Shown here: piece by piece, positions 10,549 through 19,808 of the stretch
Numbering within the stretch: the first letter of the stretch is position 1
Layout: the number at the start of each line of letters is the position of its first letter
NCBI GenBank assembly: GCA_029433345.1
Contig: JAQTHY010000001.1
Span: 1,612,001 to 1,676,000 of the forward strand
Direction: 5' to 3'
Length of the DNA stretch: 64,000 nt
DNA from: Orbaceae bacterium ESL0727
GTDB lineage: Bacteria; Pseudomonadota; Gammaproteobacteria; Enterobacterales; Orbaceae
Notes under the pieces: model-generated
Told to the model about the DNA's origin: nothing
Databases searched by the model: none
Seen by the model: the letters and a program-made list of their open reading frames with translations, nothing else
Position numbers and translations under genes: made by a program

Positions 10549-11298
10549 GTGCAAAATTTCGAACTTGAAAAGATAATAAATACTCGATTACACATCCATT
10601 TATATCACGACTATGCTCCAAATGGATTGCAGGTTGAAGGTCGTTCAGACATTAAAAAAATTATTACCGGGGTAACGGCATCTCAATTATTACTTGATCA
10701 AGCGGTAGCATTAAACGCTGATGCCGTTCTTGTTCATCATGGTTATTTTTGGAAAAATGAGCCACAAACAATTACAGGTATTAAATATCATCGTATTAAA
10801 ACGTTATTAACACATGATATTAATTTATTGGCTTATCATCTCCCTTTAGATGGTGATCCAACATTAGGAAACAATGCGCAACTTGCTGATTTATTGTCTA
10901 TTAAGCAAGATACACGCGATGCGATTACCGATCTTTTTTTTACCGGTACATTAACTACCCCTTTGACGGGATTGCAATTGAAAGATCGCATAACCGAGCA
11001 GTTACATAGAGAACCGTTATATTGCGGTGATAATGCTCCAGCTATCATTAAACGTGTAGCTTGGTGTAGTGGTGGCGGGCAAGATTTTCTTGAACGCGCC
11101 GCAATGCAAGGATTTGATGCATTTATTACTGGTGAAGTATCAGAACGGACTATTCATATAGCACGTGAATATGGTATTCACTTTTATGCCGCGGGGCATC
11201 ATGCGACTGAACGGTATGGCATACAGAAATTGGGTGAATGGTTAGCAAAAAACTATGGCTTTGAGGTCATATTTATTGATATTGATAATCCTGTGTAA
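10549..11298 (+). CDS. Nif3-like dinuclear metal-binding protein (YbgI family)
   Basis: Member of the Nif3/GTP cyclohydrolase I type 2 family, toroidal hexamers with a dinuclear metal site; the physiological reaction is not settled. It aligns along its whole length (249 residues) with E. coli YbgI: DYAPNGLQVEG, VHHGYFWK (His63 and His64), YHLPLD (His97, Asp101), VAWCSGGGQ, FITGEVSE and AAGHHATE (His217-His218, Glu221), which together supply the metal ligands. The start is GTG at 10549 with AGGAAG about 5 nt upstream. It stands alone, followed by a 355-bp gap before dapA. Confidence 0.9.
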   Translation: MQNFELEKIINTRLHIHLYHDYAPNGLQVEGRSDIKKIITGVTASQLLLDQAVALNADAVLVHHGYFWKNEPQTITGIKYHRIKTLLTHDINLLAYHLPLDGDPTLGNNAQLADLLSIKQDTRDAITDLFFTGTLTTPLTGLQLKDRITEQLHREPLYCGDNAPAIIKRVAWCSGGGQDFLERAAMQGFDAFITGEVSERTIHIAREYGIHFYAAGHHATERYGIQKLGEWLAKNYGFEVIFIDIDNPV

Positions 11299-11653
11299 AA
11301 CATTCTATTAATAAAATAACATGGCGTTAAGACGATAGTGGTAAGATTATGACATTTTATTTATAGATAAACGTTATTGATAGATCAATGTCATTTATAG
11401 AGCAATGATATTTATAGATAAGATTGTGCATCGATAACATCCTATAAATTATTTCTTTTTCTTATCTTGTTAACGGAGTGAATGATACTTTGAGATTAGC
11501 TTTAGCAATCATATATGTAAATTTCACAGGATAAAAATCCTGAACAACAAAGTTGAATTTAACAAGGAAATATCGCATACTGGCAGGCAGTTTCTTACTT
11601 TTTATCCTTTATGTTTTATCCATCAATAATAAATACTATGAGAGGTCATTTTT
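11299..11653. other. 355-bp intergenic region upstream of dapA
   Basis: AT-rich gap between the YbgI gene and dapA. It holds the 17-bp tandem array at 11360-11427; the remainder shows no recognisable RNA, no long hairpin and no coding sequence. The sequence just before dapA (AGAGGTC) provides the ribosome binding site. Confidence 0.5.
11360..11427. repeat. Four tandem copies of a degenerate 17-bp unit
   Basis: Consecutive units at 11360-11376, 11377-11393, 11394-11410 and 11411-11427 each begin TTNATAGA and continue with a variable A/T/G tail (for example TTTATAGAGCAATGATA). The register is exact at 17 bp over all four units. Confidence 0.7.
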
Positions 11654-12532
11654 ATGTTTACAGGAAGTCTTGTTGCAATGGTAACACCGATGGATGCACA
11701 CGGAAATGTAGACCGAGTAAGCTTAAAAAAATTAGTCGAATATCATATTGCAAATGGTACTTCAGCCATTGTTTCAGTGGGGACGACGGGTGAATCGGCG
11801 ACTCTTGATCATAATGAACATATTGATGTGATCAAACAAACAGTAGAGTATGCAGACGGCCGAATTGCAATTATTGCAGGTACTGGTGCGAATGCTACCA
11901 AAGAAGCGATTGCCTTAACCAATAGAGTCGAAAATATAGGGGTAGCCGGTTGTTTAACTGTTGTTCCATACTATAATAAGCCAACTCAAGAAGGGATGTA
12001 TCAACACTTCAAAGCGATTGCTGAAAATTCTGCTCTACCACAAATTCTTTATAATGTTCCTGGTCGTACAGGTAGTGATCTAAAGCCTGAAACCGTCGGG
12101 CGATTAGCTAAAATTAAAAATATTGTTGCGCTTAAAGATGCGACAGGTGATTTAAGTCGTGTCTATAAAACCCGTAAATTGGTGGGTAATGATTTTAAAT
12201 TGCTGAGTGGCGATGATATCACTTTTGTCGATTTTATGGCTTTAGGCGGAGATGGCGTGATTTCTGTGACAGCGAATATTGCGGCTAAAGAGATGGCGAC
12301 AATTTGTCAATTAATGGCAAATAATCAGCAAACAGAGGCAAGAGAAATGAATGAACCGTTACTTGCGTTACATAGCAATCTGTTTATTGAGCCTAATCCG
12401 ATTCCAATTAAATGGGCATGTGCACGGCTAGGATTGATCAAGGACGCCGCAATACGGTTACCGATGACGAATCTGACCGATACATCTATCGTTATGGTAG
12501 AAAAAGCGTTAAAACAAGCTAAATTACTGTAA
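11654..12532 (+). CDS. dapA: 4-hydroxy-tetrahydrodipicolinate synthase
   Basis: DapA condenses pyruvate with aspartate semialdehyde, the first committed step to diaminopimelate and lysine. The 292-residue TIM barrel shows GTTGESATL (residues 43-51), YNVPGRTG with the catalytic Tyr (133-140) and the Schiff-base Lys161 in VALKDATGD, all at E. coli spacing. AGAGGTC upstream of 11654 fixes the start. bamC and purC follow, the same order as in E. coli. Confidence 0.97.
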   Translation: MFTGSLVAMVTPMDAHGNVDRVSLKKLVEYHIANGTSAIVSVGTTGESATLDHNEHIDVIKQTVEYADGRIAIIAGTGANATKEAIALTNRVENIGVAGCLTVVPYYNKPTQEGMYQHFKAIAENSALPQILYNVPGRTGSDLKPETVGRLAKIKNIVALKDATGDLSRVYKTRKLVGNDFKLLSGDDITFVDFMALGGDGVISVTANIAAKEMATICQLMANNQQTEAREMNEPLLALHSNLFIEPNPIPIKWACARLGLIKDAAIRLPMTNLTDTSIVMVEKALKQAKLL

Positions 12533-12653
12533 TTAACATAATCACAGCAGTTAGCATAATAACAGATTTATTATAGTAGATGACAACTTTCCCAAAAGTA
12601 GTCTTTATTCTAAAAACTCTTAGCAAAATCATTCAATGTATAAGTAGATAGGT

Positions 12654-13337
12654 ATGTTTAATAAGACAATATTTCGAAAAGTTATGTTTAAAAAAGCCTG
12701 CATTTTAACGGCCGTTACCTCTATGTTAATTGTCGGCTGTAGTAATGATCAAAACTATAAACGCGAAGTTGACGGTAATGATGATTACCTGAAGGCACCT
12801 GCATTAAAGCCATTAACTGTGCCAACCGGCATGACAGTTCCGACACAGTCATCTGACTATTATGTTTATACAACATCAACTAATGGTGAATTAGGTAAGA
12901 AAGTTGATATTCGCCCACCATTATTACCTATTCCGACTATTGCGGATGCTTATGCTACCTATGATAAAGGTGTCGTAACCTTAGATGCCCCTGCCAATAG
13001 TGGCGTTTGGAATAGTATTCCCACAACACTAAAAAATAACAATATCGCTATTGCAGGTAGTGATAATAATAATATTCAAACCGCAAATACGTTATTTTTC
13101 CGTAATGATGAATCACTCTCTGTTGATGTGGCTTATTTAATTCAACGTTATATCACAAATAGTCGCGAATATGTCACCGTTAGATTAACAGGATTAAAGC
13201 GGATGGGGCAAGATGTGACGGATTCAGCTGATATCCAACGCTACACCGTAAGTTTGTTTAATAAACTGATGGAGGCTATTGCACCTGCACCTGCGCCAAT
13301 TCCACCATCAAGTGATACAACAAAAGATAATAAATAA
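12654..13337 (+). CDS. bamC: Outer-membrane assembly lipoprotein BamC, C-terminal domain absent
   Basis: BamC is a lipoprotein of the BAM complex that inserts beta-barrel proteins into the outer membrane. A signal sequence ends in the lipobox LIVGC (Cys near residue 29); the mature start CSNDQNYKREVDGNDDYLKA matches the conserved unstructured BamC segment that contacts BamD, followed by KKVDIRPP and one helix-grip domain. The protein ends after 227 residues where E. coli BamC (344) has a second helix-grip domain; here it closes in a Pro/Ala tail. The stop is followed by a terminator and purC, so the missing domain is not out of frame downstream. The start could be 12654 or the ATG at 12684; neither has a good ribosome binding site. 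Confidence 0.88.
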   Translation: MFNKTIFRKVMFKKACILTAVTSMLIVGCSNDQNYKREVDGNDDYLKAPALKPLTVPTGMTVPTQSSDYYVYTTSTNGELGKKVDIRPPLLPIPTIADAYATYDKGVVTLDAPANSGVWNSIPTTLKNNNIAIAGSDNNNIQTANTLFFRNDESLSVDVAYLIQRYITNSREYVTVRLTGLKRMGQDVTDSADIQRYTVSLFNKLMEAIAPAPAPIPPSSDTTKDNK

Positions 13338-13365
13338 CAGTTTGTTGATCAAAGCATAACGGTTA

Positions 13366-13395
13366 TTACAGAGTTGTGACCCTGTAACTTTTTTT
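13366..13395 (+). terminator. Intrinsic terminator after bamC
   Basis: TTACAG (13366-13371) pairs with CTGTAA (13382-13387) around a 10-nt loop, followed by a run of seven T at 13389-13395. It separates dapA-bamC from purC. Confidence 0.7.
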
Positions 13396-13458
13396 ATTTT
13401 CTTAGTCGCCAGTTATTACTGTCGGTATTTATTATTGATTTAGGAAAAGGTTATAAAA

Positions 13459-14169
13459 ATGAAAAAGTTGGCTGAGCTTTATCGTGGTAAAGCAAAAACA
13501 GTTTATACCACTGATAATCCTGATCTTTTAGTACTCGAATTCCGCAACGATACCTCTGCATTTGATGGGCAACGTATTGAGCAACTTGATCGTAAAGGTA
13601 TGGTCAATAATAAATTTAATTATTTTATTATGAGCCAGTTGCGTGCGGCTGGTATTCCAACACAAGTTGAAAAGTTATTGTCTGATACAGAAGTCTTGGT
13701 CAAAAAATTAGATATGGTACCGGTTGAATGTGTTGTACGTAATCGTGCCGCCGGTTCACTGGTTAGGCGGTTAGGGGTAGAAGAAGGTTATATCTTCAAT
13801 TCACCCACTTTTGAACTTTTTCTAAAAAATGATGCATTGCATGATCCGATGGTTAATGATTATCACTGTAAAGCTTTTGGGTGGGCGACAGATGAACAGT
13901 TAGCTAAGATGAAAGAGTTGAGTTTTAAAATCAATACAGTTTTAAGTGAACTCTTTGCAAAGGCAGGCTTGATTTTAGTGGACTTCAAATTGGAATTTGG
14001 TCTTTATAAAGGTGAAATTACCTTAGGTGATGAATTTTCACCTGATAATTGTCGTTTATGGGAAAAAGAGACACTGAAAAAAATGGATAAAGATCGTTTC
14101 CGCCAAAGTTTAGGCGGCGTGATTGAGGCCTATGAAGAAGTGGCTAAACGAATTGGTGTTCCATTATAA
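13459..14169 (+). CDS. purC: SAICAR synthetase PurC
   Basis: PurC ligates aspartate to CAIR with ATP in de novo purine synthesis. The 236-residue protein shows [10 protein letters not shown] at the N-terminus (phosphate loop), [24 protein letters not shown] and [11 protein letters not shown], the standard family signatures; length equals E. coli PurC within one residue. AGGAAAAGG upstream supports the start. A terminator separates it from bamC, so it is likely transcribed on its own. Confidence 0.97.
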   Translation: MKKLAELYRGKAKTVYTTDNPDLLVLEFRNDTSAFDGQRIEQLDRKGMVNNKFNYFIMSQLRAAGIPTQVEKLLSDTEVLVKKLDMVPVECVVRNRAAGSLVRRLGVEEGYIFNSPTFELFLKNDALHDPMVNDYHCKAFGWATDEQLAKMKELSFKINTVLSELFAKAGLILVDFKLEFGLYKGEITLGDEFSPDNCRLWEKETLKKMDKDRFRQSLGGVIEAYEEVAKRIGVPL

Positions 14170-14226
14170 CGATTGACGCGGATGCGTTGTCATCCGTTAC
14201 TGTGATATGCCATTATGTTTATGAAA

Positions 14227-14338
14227 TGATTTTTATAAGACGATTTCTATAAATCTATTTTTATAAGATTATCTTCATAAGACTATTTTCATAAAATAAT
14301 GTCTACAAGATGCTGTTTATAAGATGATGTATATAAAA
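14227..14338. repeat. Eight tandem copies of a degenerate 14-bp unit abutting yeaL
   Basis: Units start at 14227, 14241, 14255, 14269, 14283, 14297, 14311 and 14325, typified by CTATTTTTATAAGA, TTATCTTCATAAGA and TAATGTCTACAAGA. The register continues into the yeaL start (TAATGTTTGCACAA at 14339-14352), so the initiation codon lies inside a ninth degenerate unit. Confidence 0.85.
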
Positions 14339-14340
14339 TA

Positions 14341-14796
14341 ATGTTTGCACAATTTGATATTACTTTTTTTATCCTACTGGGTTTGGCCGCGATTTGCTAT
14401 TTAGTTCACAATAATACCGTCACCTTTGCTGTATTATTGTTATTACTCTTTAAATTAACGCCGCTAGCAACTTTTTTCCCTTTTTTAAATCATTATGGAT
14501 TAACCATTGGTGTGGTTATCTTAACCGCTGCTATGATGGTACCGCTAGCTGATGGTTCGTTAAATATTAAAGATATCTTATCTTCGTTTACCTCATGGAA
14601 GTCAATTTTAGCTATAGGCGTTGGGATTTTGGTTTCTTGGTTAGGGGCTCGGGGTGTGGTAACGTTAGGTGCGAATCCGGCGATTATTAATGGTTTGATT
14701 GTGGGTACTTTACTTGGTGTCGCCTTTTTTAAAGGGATTCCTGCTGGGCCGATTATTGCAGCGGGCATCTTATCGCTGATGATTGGTAAAAACTAA
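14341..14796 (+). CDS. yeaL: DUF441 inner-membrane protein YeaL
   Basis: A 151-residue membrane protein of the DUF441/UPF0756 family; function unknown. Four or five hydrophobic segments are visible, and the sequence follows E. coli YeaL: FFILLGLAAICYLVHNNTV, KLTPLATFFP, SWLGARGVVTLGANP and FFKGIPAGPIIAAGILSLM. No Shine-Dalgarno sequence is visible: the start codon is embedded in the preceding 14-bp tandem array (GTATATAAAATAATG), so translation may start weakly or depend on the array. tmcA begins 20 bp after its stop, suggesting a shared transcript. Confidence 0.88.
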   Translation: MFAQFDITFFILLGLAAICYLVHNNTVTFAVLLLLLFKLTPLATFFPFLNHYGLTIGVVILTAAMMVPLADGSLNIKDILSSFTSWKSILAIGVGILVSWLGARGVVTLGANPAIINGLIVGTLLGVAFFKGIPAGPIIAAGILSLMIGKN

Positions 14797-14816
14797 ATTC
14801 TTAATGTGAATAGATA

Positions 14817-16979
14817 ATGCTTAGTGATGCTCATTTAGGCGATATCTACCGCTGTTCTGATCAGAGAAAAAACGATATCGCTGGACGGCATCTGTGGGTA
14901 TTACAAGGTGAATTTACCACTTTATGTTCATCGATAAGTCAGATTATTACGCGATATCCGGGTGATTGGTTATTTATCTCATTGCGCATTGATCTCCAAG
15001 CTTACTTTCCTAGCGATTTTTCTTATCCAATATCAAAAAATAGCTATCTACCGACTAAAACAAAATCGTTACTAGGGCAGGAATATCGTCACGCAATTTT
15101 CGATGCGACAGAAGGTTTTAATTTAGATGCCTTTTCGATTGTCACAGGAACCTTAACGCAAGGCAGTCTACTCATCTTGCTATTGCCTGATCATGTAGCG
15201 TTGTGGCGAGATAATGACAGTTTGCGGTGGTGTGAAAGTGACCAACCTATTTACGTGCCCCATTTTATCCAACATCTTTTTGCAACCATTGCTGATTTGC
15301 AAGTTCCTGTATTTGATCTCACAAAAAATCCATATCCATTCATTAAGCTAGCGGATCAAGTGATCGCATCAACTGATCACCATCCTGATTTACAAGAACA
15401 GCAATTCACCTTAAACCAAATATTGGCGAGCAATAAATCGATAATCGCGCTCATTGCTAAACGGGGACGGGGTAAATCAGCTTTAGCGGGATTATTTACA
15501 CATTACCGAAACTGTATTGTGACAGCACCCAATAAAGCATCGTTAACCACCTTTTTTCGCTTTGCAAAACAGTCATTAACCTATAATGTCCCTTTTTTTG
15601 CACCCGATGAACTACTCTTGACCCATTTAACTGTGCAGCCTGATTATTTAATTATTGACGAAGCTGCAATGATTCCATTACCGTTGTTAGAACAGTTATG
15701 GCAATTTTCATTAAAGCAGGGGTGTGGTATTTTCTTAACGACTACAATGGATGGTTATGAGGGGACTGGACAAGGGATTTTATTAAAATTTTTGCATGAT
15801 AAAAATGTTGATTTGTTTTATCTCGATAGACCCATTCGTTGGCATAAAGGTGATAAACTCGAACAGTTTTCTGATCAATTATTAGTCAACACTGATCAAC
15901 CCGATAGTGTGTTCTGTTCGCTATCAAAACATCAACAATATTTATCTGCTACAGACGGTGATCACTGTCAACAAAAAATAAGTGATGATGTAAGTTGTCG
16001 ACAAATAGGGGATGACTTTGATTACGAATTAGTCTCACGGCAACATCTAAATGATGTAATACCGATTTATCAGTTATTAAAAACCTCACATTATCGCACT
16101 ACGCCGACTGATCTGCGTCGATTATTAGACGCACCGAATATGTTAATATGGCAGGCGAAACAAAATGGTCAGTTACTTGGTTCATTGGCGGTGATTCATG
16201 AAGGTAATTTAGAGGATGATTTAATCGAGCAAGTTTGGCAAGGCAGACGACGCCCTAAAGGGAATTTGGTTGCTCAAGCATTAGTTGCCTATGCGGGCGA
16301 AAAATTAGCGGCAAAATTATCGTCTATACGTATTAATCGCATTGCCGTCAAACCGTTATGCCGTCGTCATCATATTGGTCAAGGGTTGATACTGCATTTG
16401 GTCGAATATGCGCGGCAGCAACATAATGATTTTGTATCAGTCAGTTTTGCCTACAGTGATGATGTTTATCTGTTTTGGCAATCGTGTGGATTTACCATCG
16501 TTCACATCACCAATCACAAAGAAGCCAGTAGTGGCCGTTATTCCGTTATGGCAATTAGACCATTGAGCAAACCGGGCGAACAGTTAACGCAAAATTTGTC
16601 CAAAAAATTACAACGTAATTGGTATTGGCTGCAAAATAAGATAGAACTCACGTTACCTATCGAAATAGATATGCAACAATTTTTTTCGCGTCAAGATTAT
16701 GCTGAGTTGCGGGGATTTACTGATCATTACCGTTCGTACGAAGTGAGTTATGCTATATTATGCCGTTTGTTATGGTATTTTGCAGACGATACAGCGATTC
16801 AAGCCGATGCGTATCCTATTTTGACCGCATTAATCAAACAACAACAATCTGAATCACAAGTTATTCAGCAATATCAATTGATTGGGAAACAGACATTAAT
16901 GAAAATTTTAAAACAAGAAGTTGTAAAGCTACTTGATGATTTTGGTTTTACTGATAAGGTATGCAGCTGTAGTCTTTAG
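14817..16979 (+). CDS. tmcA: tRNA(Met) cytidine acetyltransferase TmcA
   Basis: TmcA uses acetyl-CoA and ATP to make N4-acetylcytidine at the wobble position of elongator tRNA-Met. Order of domains: an N-terminal DUF1726-like domain, an RNA helicase-like module with Walker A KRGRGKSAL (RGRGKS at residues 216-221) and Walker B IIDEAAMIPLPLL, then a GNAT acetyltransferase domain (LGSLAVIHEGNL, RRRPKGNLVAQAL, RINRIAVKPLCRRHHIGQGL) and a C-terminal helical tail. At 720 residues it is about 50 longer than E. coli TmcA. Position between purC and the ypfN-dapE pair is as in E. coli. Confidence 0.93.
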   Translation: MLSDAHLGDIYRCSDQRKNDIAGRHLWVLQGEFTTLCSSISQIITRYPGDWLFISLRIDLQAYFPSDFSYPISKNSYLPTKTKSLLGQEYRHAIFDATEGFNLDAFSIVTGTLTQGSLLILLLPDHVALWRDNDSLRWCESDQPIYVPHFIQHLFATIADLQVPVFDLTKNPYPFIKLADQVIASTDHHPDLQEQQFTLNQILASNKSIIALIAKRGRGKSALAGLFTHYRNCIVTAPNKASLTTFFRFAKQSLTYNVPFFAPDELLLTHLTVQPDYLIIDEAAMIPLPLLEQLWQFSLKQGCGIFLTTTMDGYEGTGQGILLKFLHDKNVDLFYLDRPIRWHKGDKLEQFSDQLLVNTDQPDSVFCSLSKHQQYLSATDGDHCQQKISDDVSCRQIGDDFDYELVSRQHLNDVIPIYQLLKTSHYRTTPTDLRRLLDAPNMLIWQAKQNGQLLGSLAVIHEGNLEDDLIEQVWQGRRRPKGNLVAQALVAYAGEKLAAKLSSIRINRIAVKPLCRRHHIGQGLILHLVEYARQQHNDFVSVSFAYSDDVYLFWQSCGFTIVHITNHKEASSGRYSVMAIRPLSKPGEQLTQNLSKKLQRNWYWLQNKIELTLPIEIDMQQFFSRQDYAELRGFTDHYRSYEVSYAILCRLLWYFADDTAIQADAYPILTALIKQQQSESQVIQQYQLIGKQTLMKILKQEVVKLLDDFGFTDKVCSCSL

Positions 16980-17068
16980 ATCTCCTTACTTTAGATTAGT
17001 TAGATTAAAAATAACTATTTTTAAAAATAAAGAAAATTGTGAAGATTATAAATTGCCGAAACTATAAA

Positions 17069-17100
17069 GGTGGTTCACGGGGCGATAGCCCTGTAACTCC
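17069..17100 (+). promoter_or_regulatory. Hairpin in the leader upstream of cysZ
   Basis: ACGGGGC and GCCCTGT pair (one G-T) around a GATA tetraloop in the 206-bp gap between tmcA and cysZ. There is no following T run, so it is not an obvious terminator. It may be part of a structured 5' leader; its role is unknown. Confidence 0.35.
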
Positions 17101-17138
17101 TTTACTCTTACCTATCTGTTTACTGACTTATTTATTTT

Positions 17139-17158
17139 TATCTATCTATCTATCTATC
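17139..17158. repeat. Five perfect TATC tetranucleotide repeats upstream of cysZ
   Basis: TATC is repeated five times without error, 27 bp before the cysZ start codon and just ahead of its ribosome binding site (AAGGAAA at 17174). Tetranucleotide tracts can change length by slippage; here the tract is in the leader, not the coding region. Confidence 0.85.
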
Positions 17159-17185
17159 CCTTCCTATCTTTGCAAGGAAAAACAC

Positions 17186-17989
17186 ATGAATAAAAATAGC
17201 CTTGATAAAACAAATCAATATCAGCAACAAACTGTCATGACGCCATCGAAAAATGGTTGGGATTATTTTTTATTGGGTTGGTCATTGGCATTTAGGCCGA
17301 CACTACGGCATTTTGTCTTTTTACCTATGTTGGCCAATATTGTGATTATGTCTGCACTGTTTTATTGGTTTTTTTCATCTATTTCACATCTTGTCGATTT
17401 TGGCTTATTGTTTGTGCCAAGTTGGTTACATTGGGTTGGTCATGTGATTACTTTTCTTATTATATTGACGTTGGCGATTTTATTTTGCTATTTTTTTAGT
17501 GTTGTTACCAATATTATTGCCGCTCCTTTTAATGGTTTATTAGCTGAGCAAGTTGAAGCCCAATTAACCGGTATTCCGGCACCCGATAGCTCATGGTTAA
17601 GTTTGATTAAAGATTTACCGAGAATCTTTTATCGAGAGCTGCAAAAATTATTGAATTATCTATTATGGGCAACCCCGTTGTTATTGACCTATTTTATTCC
17701 CTTGATTGGTCAAACTGTGACGCCTATCATCTGGTTTTTATTTACGGCGTGGTGGGTGAATATTCAATATGCTGATTATGCATTTGATAATCACAAAATT
17801 GCTTTCCACAATATGAAAAGATTATTGCAACAAGATAGGGTGGATAATCTTATATTTGGATCGTTAGTCAGCTTATTTACGATGCTGCCATTATTGAATT
17901 TAATTATTATGCCCATTGCGGTATGCGGCTCAACAGCTATGTGGGTGGATCGCTATCGTAAACAAGCGCTATTGGCTAATATCATCTAA
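17186..17989 (+). CDS. cysZ: Sulfate transporter CysZ
   Basis: CysZ is an inner-membrane sulfate uptake protein that feeds cysteine synthesis. The 267-residue product has several long hydrophobic segments and CysZ landmarks: GWDYFLLGWSLAFRPTLRHF, the NIIAAPFNGLLAEQVEAQL motif and QYADYAFDNHKIAFH. The ATG at 17186 is chosen because AAGGAAA lies 5-6 nt upstream and the sequence then aligns with E. coli CysZ; an open frame extends to 17039 but those 49 residues (Leu/Ser/Tyr rich) include the TATC tract and have no ribosome binding site. In E. coli cysZ precedes cysK, which is not here. Confidence 0.92.
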   Translation: MNKNSLDKTNQYQQQTVMTPSKNGWDYFLLGWSLAFRPTLRHFVFLPMLANIVIMSALFYWFFSSISHLVDFGLLFVPSWLHWVGHVITFLIILTLAILFCYFFSVVTNIIAAPFNGLLAEQVEAQLTGIPAPDSSWLSLIKDLPRIFYRELQKLLNYLLWATPLLLTYFIPLIGQTVTPIIWFLFTAWWVNIQYADYAFDNHKIAFHNMKRLLQQDRVDNLIFGSLVSLFTMLPLLNLIIMPIAVCGSTAMWVDRYRKQALLANII

Positions 17990-18009
17990 AACTAACGTAT
18001 AATCTCTGG

Positions 18010-18192
18010 TTACGATTTCGGTGGATGCTTTGGCCAGTTATCATCGTCATCATGATAAGGAATCGGTTTGATTCCTTTCTTTTTTTTCATGTAAGCATTG
18101 AAATTAAGTTTATTCAACGCTTTGACGGTATTAATAAATATACCAAGCAGGATGATAAGAATAATCCACCAATAATCTTTGATCCATTCCAT
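18010..18192 (-). CDS. ypfN: Small membrane protein YpfN (UPF0370)
   Basis: A 60-residue protein with one N-terminal membrane segment (WWIILIILLGIFINTV) and an acidic-then-basic tail (YHDDDDNWPKHPPKS). It matches E. coli YpfN in pattern: a WWI membrane start, NLN/KALNKL, and a DDDDxWP end. Function unknown. It lies just downstream of dapE on the same strand, as in E. coli. Confidence 0.85.
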   Translation of the reverse strand: MEWIKDYWWIILIILLGIFINTVKALNKLNFNAYMKKKKGIKPIPYHDDDDNWPKHPPKS

Positions 18193-18270
18193 ATTTTCCC
18201 CTTAATATAGCTATTTTTCCTATAACTACTTTTTACGATAACTATCTGTTAGTTAACCACTATTTATGAG

Positions 18271-19416
18271 TTAATCACTATTGAGTAGTAGTTTTTCTAA
18301 CACACGTTGATAGATTGCCTTTAGGTTAATCACATCTTGGCAATTAACATGTTCATTGACTTTATGAATTGTTTGACTTAGCACGCCAAATTCAATCACT
18401 TGGCAATTCATTTTGGCAATAAATCGGCCATCTGAAGTGCCACCTGTAGTTGATAAATGGGTATCGACATTGGTTAATTCTTTGATGGACTCGACGACGG
18501 CATCGGTTAATGTACCTTTAGGTGTCAGGAAGGGTTTACCTGATAGACGCCAATTGAGTGTATAGTTTAGCTGATGTTTGTCCAGAATTTGTGTGACACG
18601 AGATTTAATCATTTCGTCAGTTAATTCACTGCTGTAACGAAAGTTAAATTGCACTTTTAGATCGCCTGGAATCACATTTTCAGCACCGGTTCCGCCATTA
18701 ATATTGGCGATTTGCATGGTTGTTTGCGGAAAGTATTGATTGCCATGATCCCAAACGGTATGAGTAAGTTCATTGAGGACAGGGGCAAAGCGATGAATTG
18801 GATTATCCGCTAAGTTAGGGTAAGCCACATGTCCTTGGATACCATGCACAACTAAATTGGCGGTTAAAGAACCGCGGCGACCGTTTTTGATCTGATCACC
18901 TAATACTTGATCACTAGACGGTTCACCGACAATGCAGTAATCAACACGTTGTTGCTGTTCAATCAGCGCATCTACCACCTTAATTGTGCCATCACTGGCG
19001 TCGGCCTCTTCGTCGGATGTGATTAAAAAAGCGACTCGTCCATCATGATTAGGGTATTGCTGAATAAAATCTTCGGCAGCACAAATCATGGCGGCAACAC
19101 CGCTCTTCATATCAGCCGCGCCGCGTCCATAAAGTCTATTTTGATCATCAATTGTTGGCGAAAATGGGGGATAGATCCAGTGGCTTTCATCACCCGCGGG
19201 AACCACATCGGTATGTCCAGCAAACATGAGTGTTGTTGTTGATGGCTGTCCGTGATAAGCCCAGAAATTTTTGGTTCGACCAAAATTCATTTTTTCAATG
19301 GTAAAACCTAATTTTGTTAGACGATCAATTAAGATTTGTTGGCACTGTTTGTCATCTGGGCTGATTGATTTTTCAGCAATTAATGCTTGAGTTAAAGCAA
19401 TTACAGGTTCTGTCAT
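18271..19416 (-). CDS. dapE: Succinyl-diaminopimelate desuccinylase
   Basis: DapE is a di-zinc M20 hydrolase that releases succinate from N-succinyl-LL-diaminopimelate. Metal and catalytic motifs are all present: [12 protein letters not shown] (His ligand), [10 protein letters not shown] (bridging Asp), TSDEEADA (Glu catalytic and ligand) and [13 protein letters not shown] (C-terminal His ligand). The start at 19416 ([10 protein letters not shown]) gives 381 residues, close to E. coli DapE (375), with CGAGAA upstream; an upstream ATG at 19455 would overlap the preceding gene and add 13 unaligned residues. Together with dapA, dapF and lysA the window encodes four steps of the lysine branch. 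Confidence 0.95.
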   Translation of the reverse strand: MTEPVIALTQALIAEKSISPDDKQCQQILIDRLTKLGFTIEKMNFGRTKNFWAYHGQPSTTTLMFAGHTDVVPAGDESHWIYPPFSPTIDDQNRLYGRGAADMKSGVAAMICAAEDFIQQYPNHDGRVAFLITSDEEADASDGTIKVVDALIEQQQRVDYCIVGEPSSDQVLGDQIKNGRRGSLTANLVVHGIQGHVAYPNLADNPIHRFAPVLNELTHTVWDHGNQYFPQTTMQIANINGGTGAENVIPGDLKVQFNFRYSSELTDEMIKSRVTQILDKHQLNYTLNWRLSGKPFLTPKGTLTDAVVESIKELTNVDTHLSTTGGTSDGRFIAKMNCQVIEFGVLSQTIHKVNEHVNCQDVINLKAIYQRVLEKLLLNSD

Positions 19417-19451
19417 AATGGTTCTCGATAGCGATGATAATAAATAGAATA

Positions 19452-19808
19452 TCAAATTACTTTATCAATAAAATGCTGATAATTTTCAGGCGAAAAAACA
19501 AGCAGCGCATGATCGCCGTGTATCAATAAAGGACGTTTTATAATTGAAGGATTGGCGAGCATAATTTTAATGGCTGCAGCTTCGTTATTCGTTTCGTTAC
19601 GGACAGATTCCTCTAATTTTCGCCAAGTCATGCCTTTGGTATTCAGTAGATCTTGCCAGCTTACCAACTGTAGAAAATGGTGTAATAACTCAGGTGTAAG
19701 TCCATCTGTCTTATAGTTGTGAAATTGATATGAAATGTGATGCTCATCAAGCCAATGCATGGCTTTTTTCATGGTGTCACAATTTTTAATGCCATAAATA
19801 GTAAACAT
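19452..19808 (-). CDS. yffB: ArsC/Spx-family thioredoxin-fold protein YffB
   Basis: A 118-residue protein of the ArsC/Spx family with unknown function in E. coli. It begins [20 protein letters not shown], with a single Cys where arsenate reductases have theirs, and continues [12 protein letters not shown] and PSIIKRPLL, matching YffB. The start at 19808 is preferred to 19913 because it aligns with YffB; the extra 35 residues of the longer frame are not family-like. It lies 35 bp upstream of dapE, the same pairing as in E. coli. Confidence 0.9.
   Translation of the reverse strand: MFTIYGIKNCDTMKKAMHWLDEHHISYQFHNYKTDGLTPELLHHFLQLVSWQDLLNTKGMTWRKLEESVRNETNNEAAAIKIMLANPSIIKRPLLIHGDHALLVFSPENYQHFIDKVI

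Noticed and set aside
11299-11653. Lysine riboswitch upstream of dapA
   Set aside because: The gap is an AT-rich tandem array plus plain sequence, with none of the conserved lysine aptamer (L-box) helices visible. The lysA leader likewise shows none.
17039-17185. 49-residue N-terminal extension of CysZ
   Set aside because: The added residues come from the TATC tract and leader hairpin, and the good ribosome binding site is at the later ATG.
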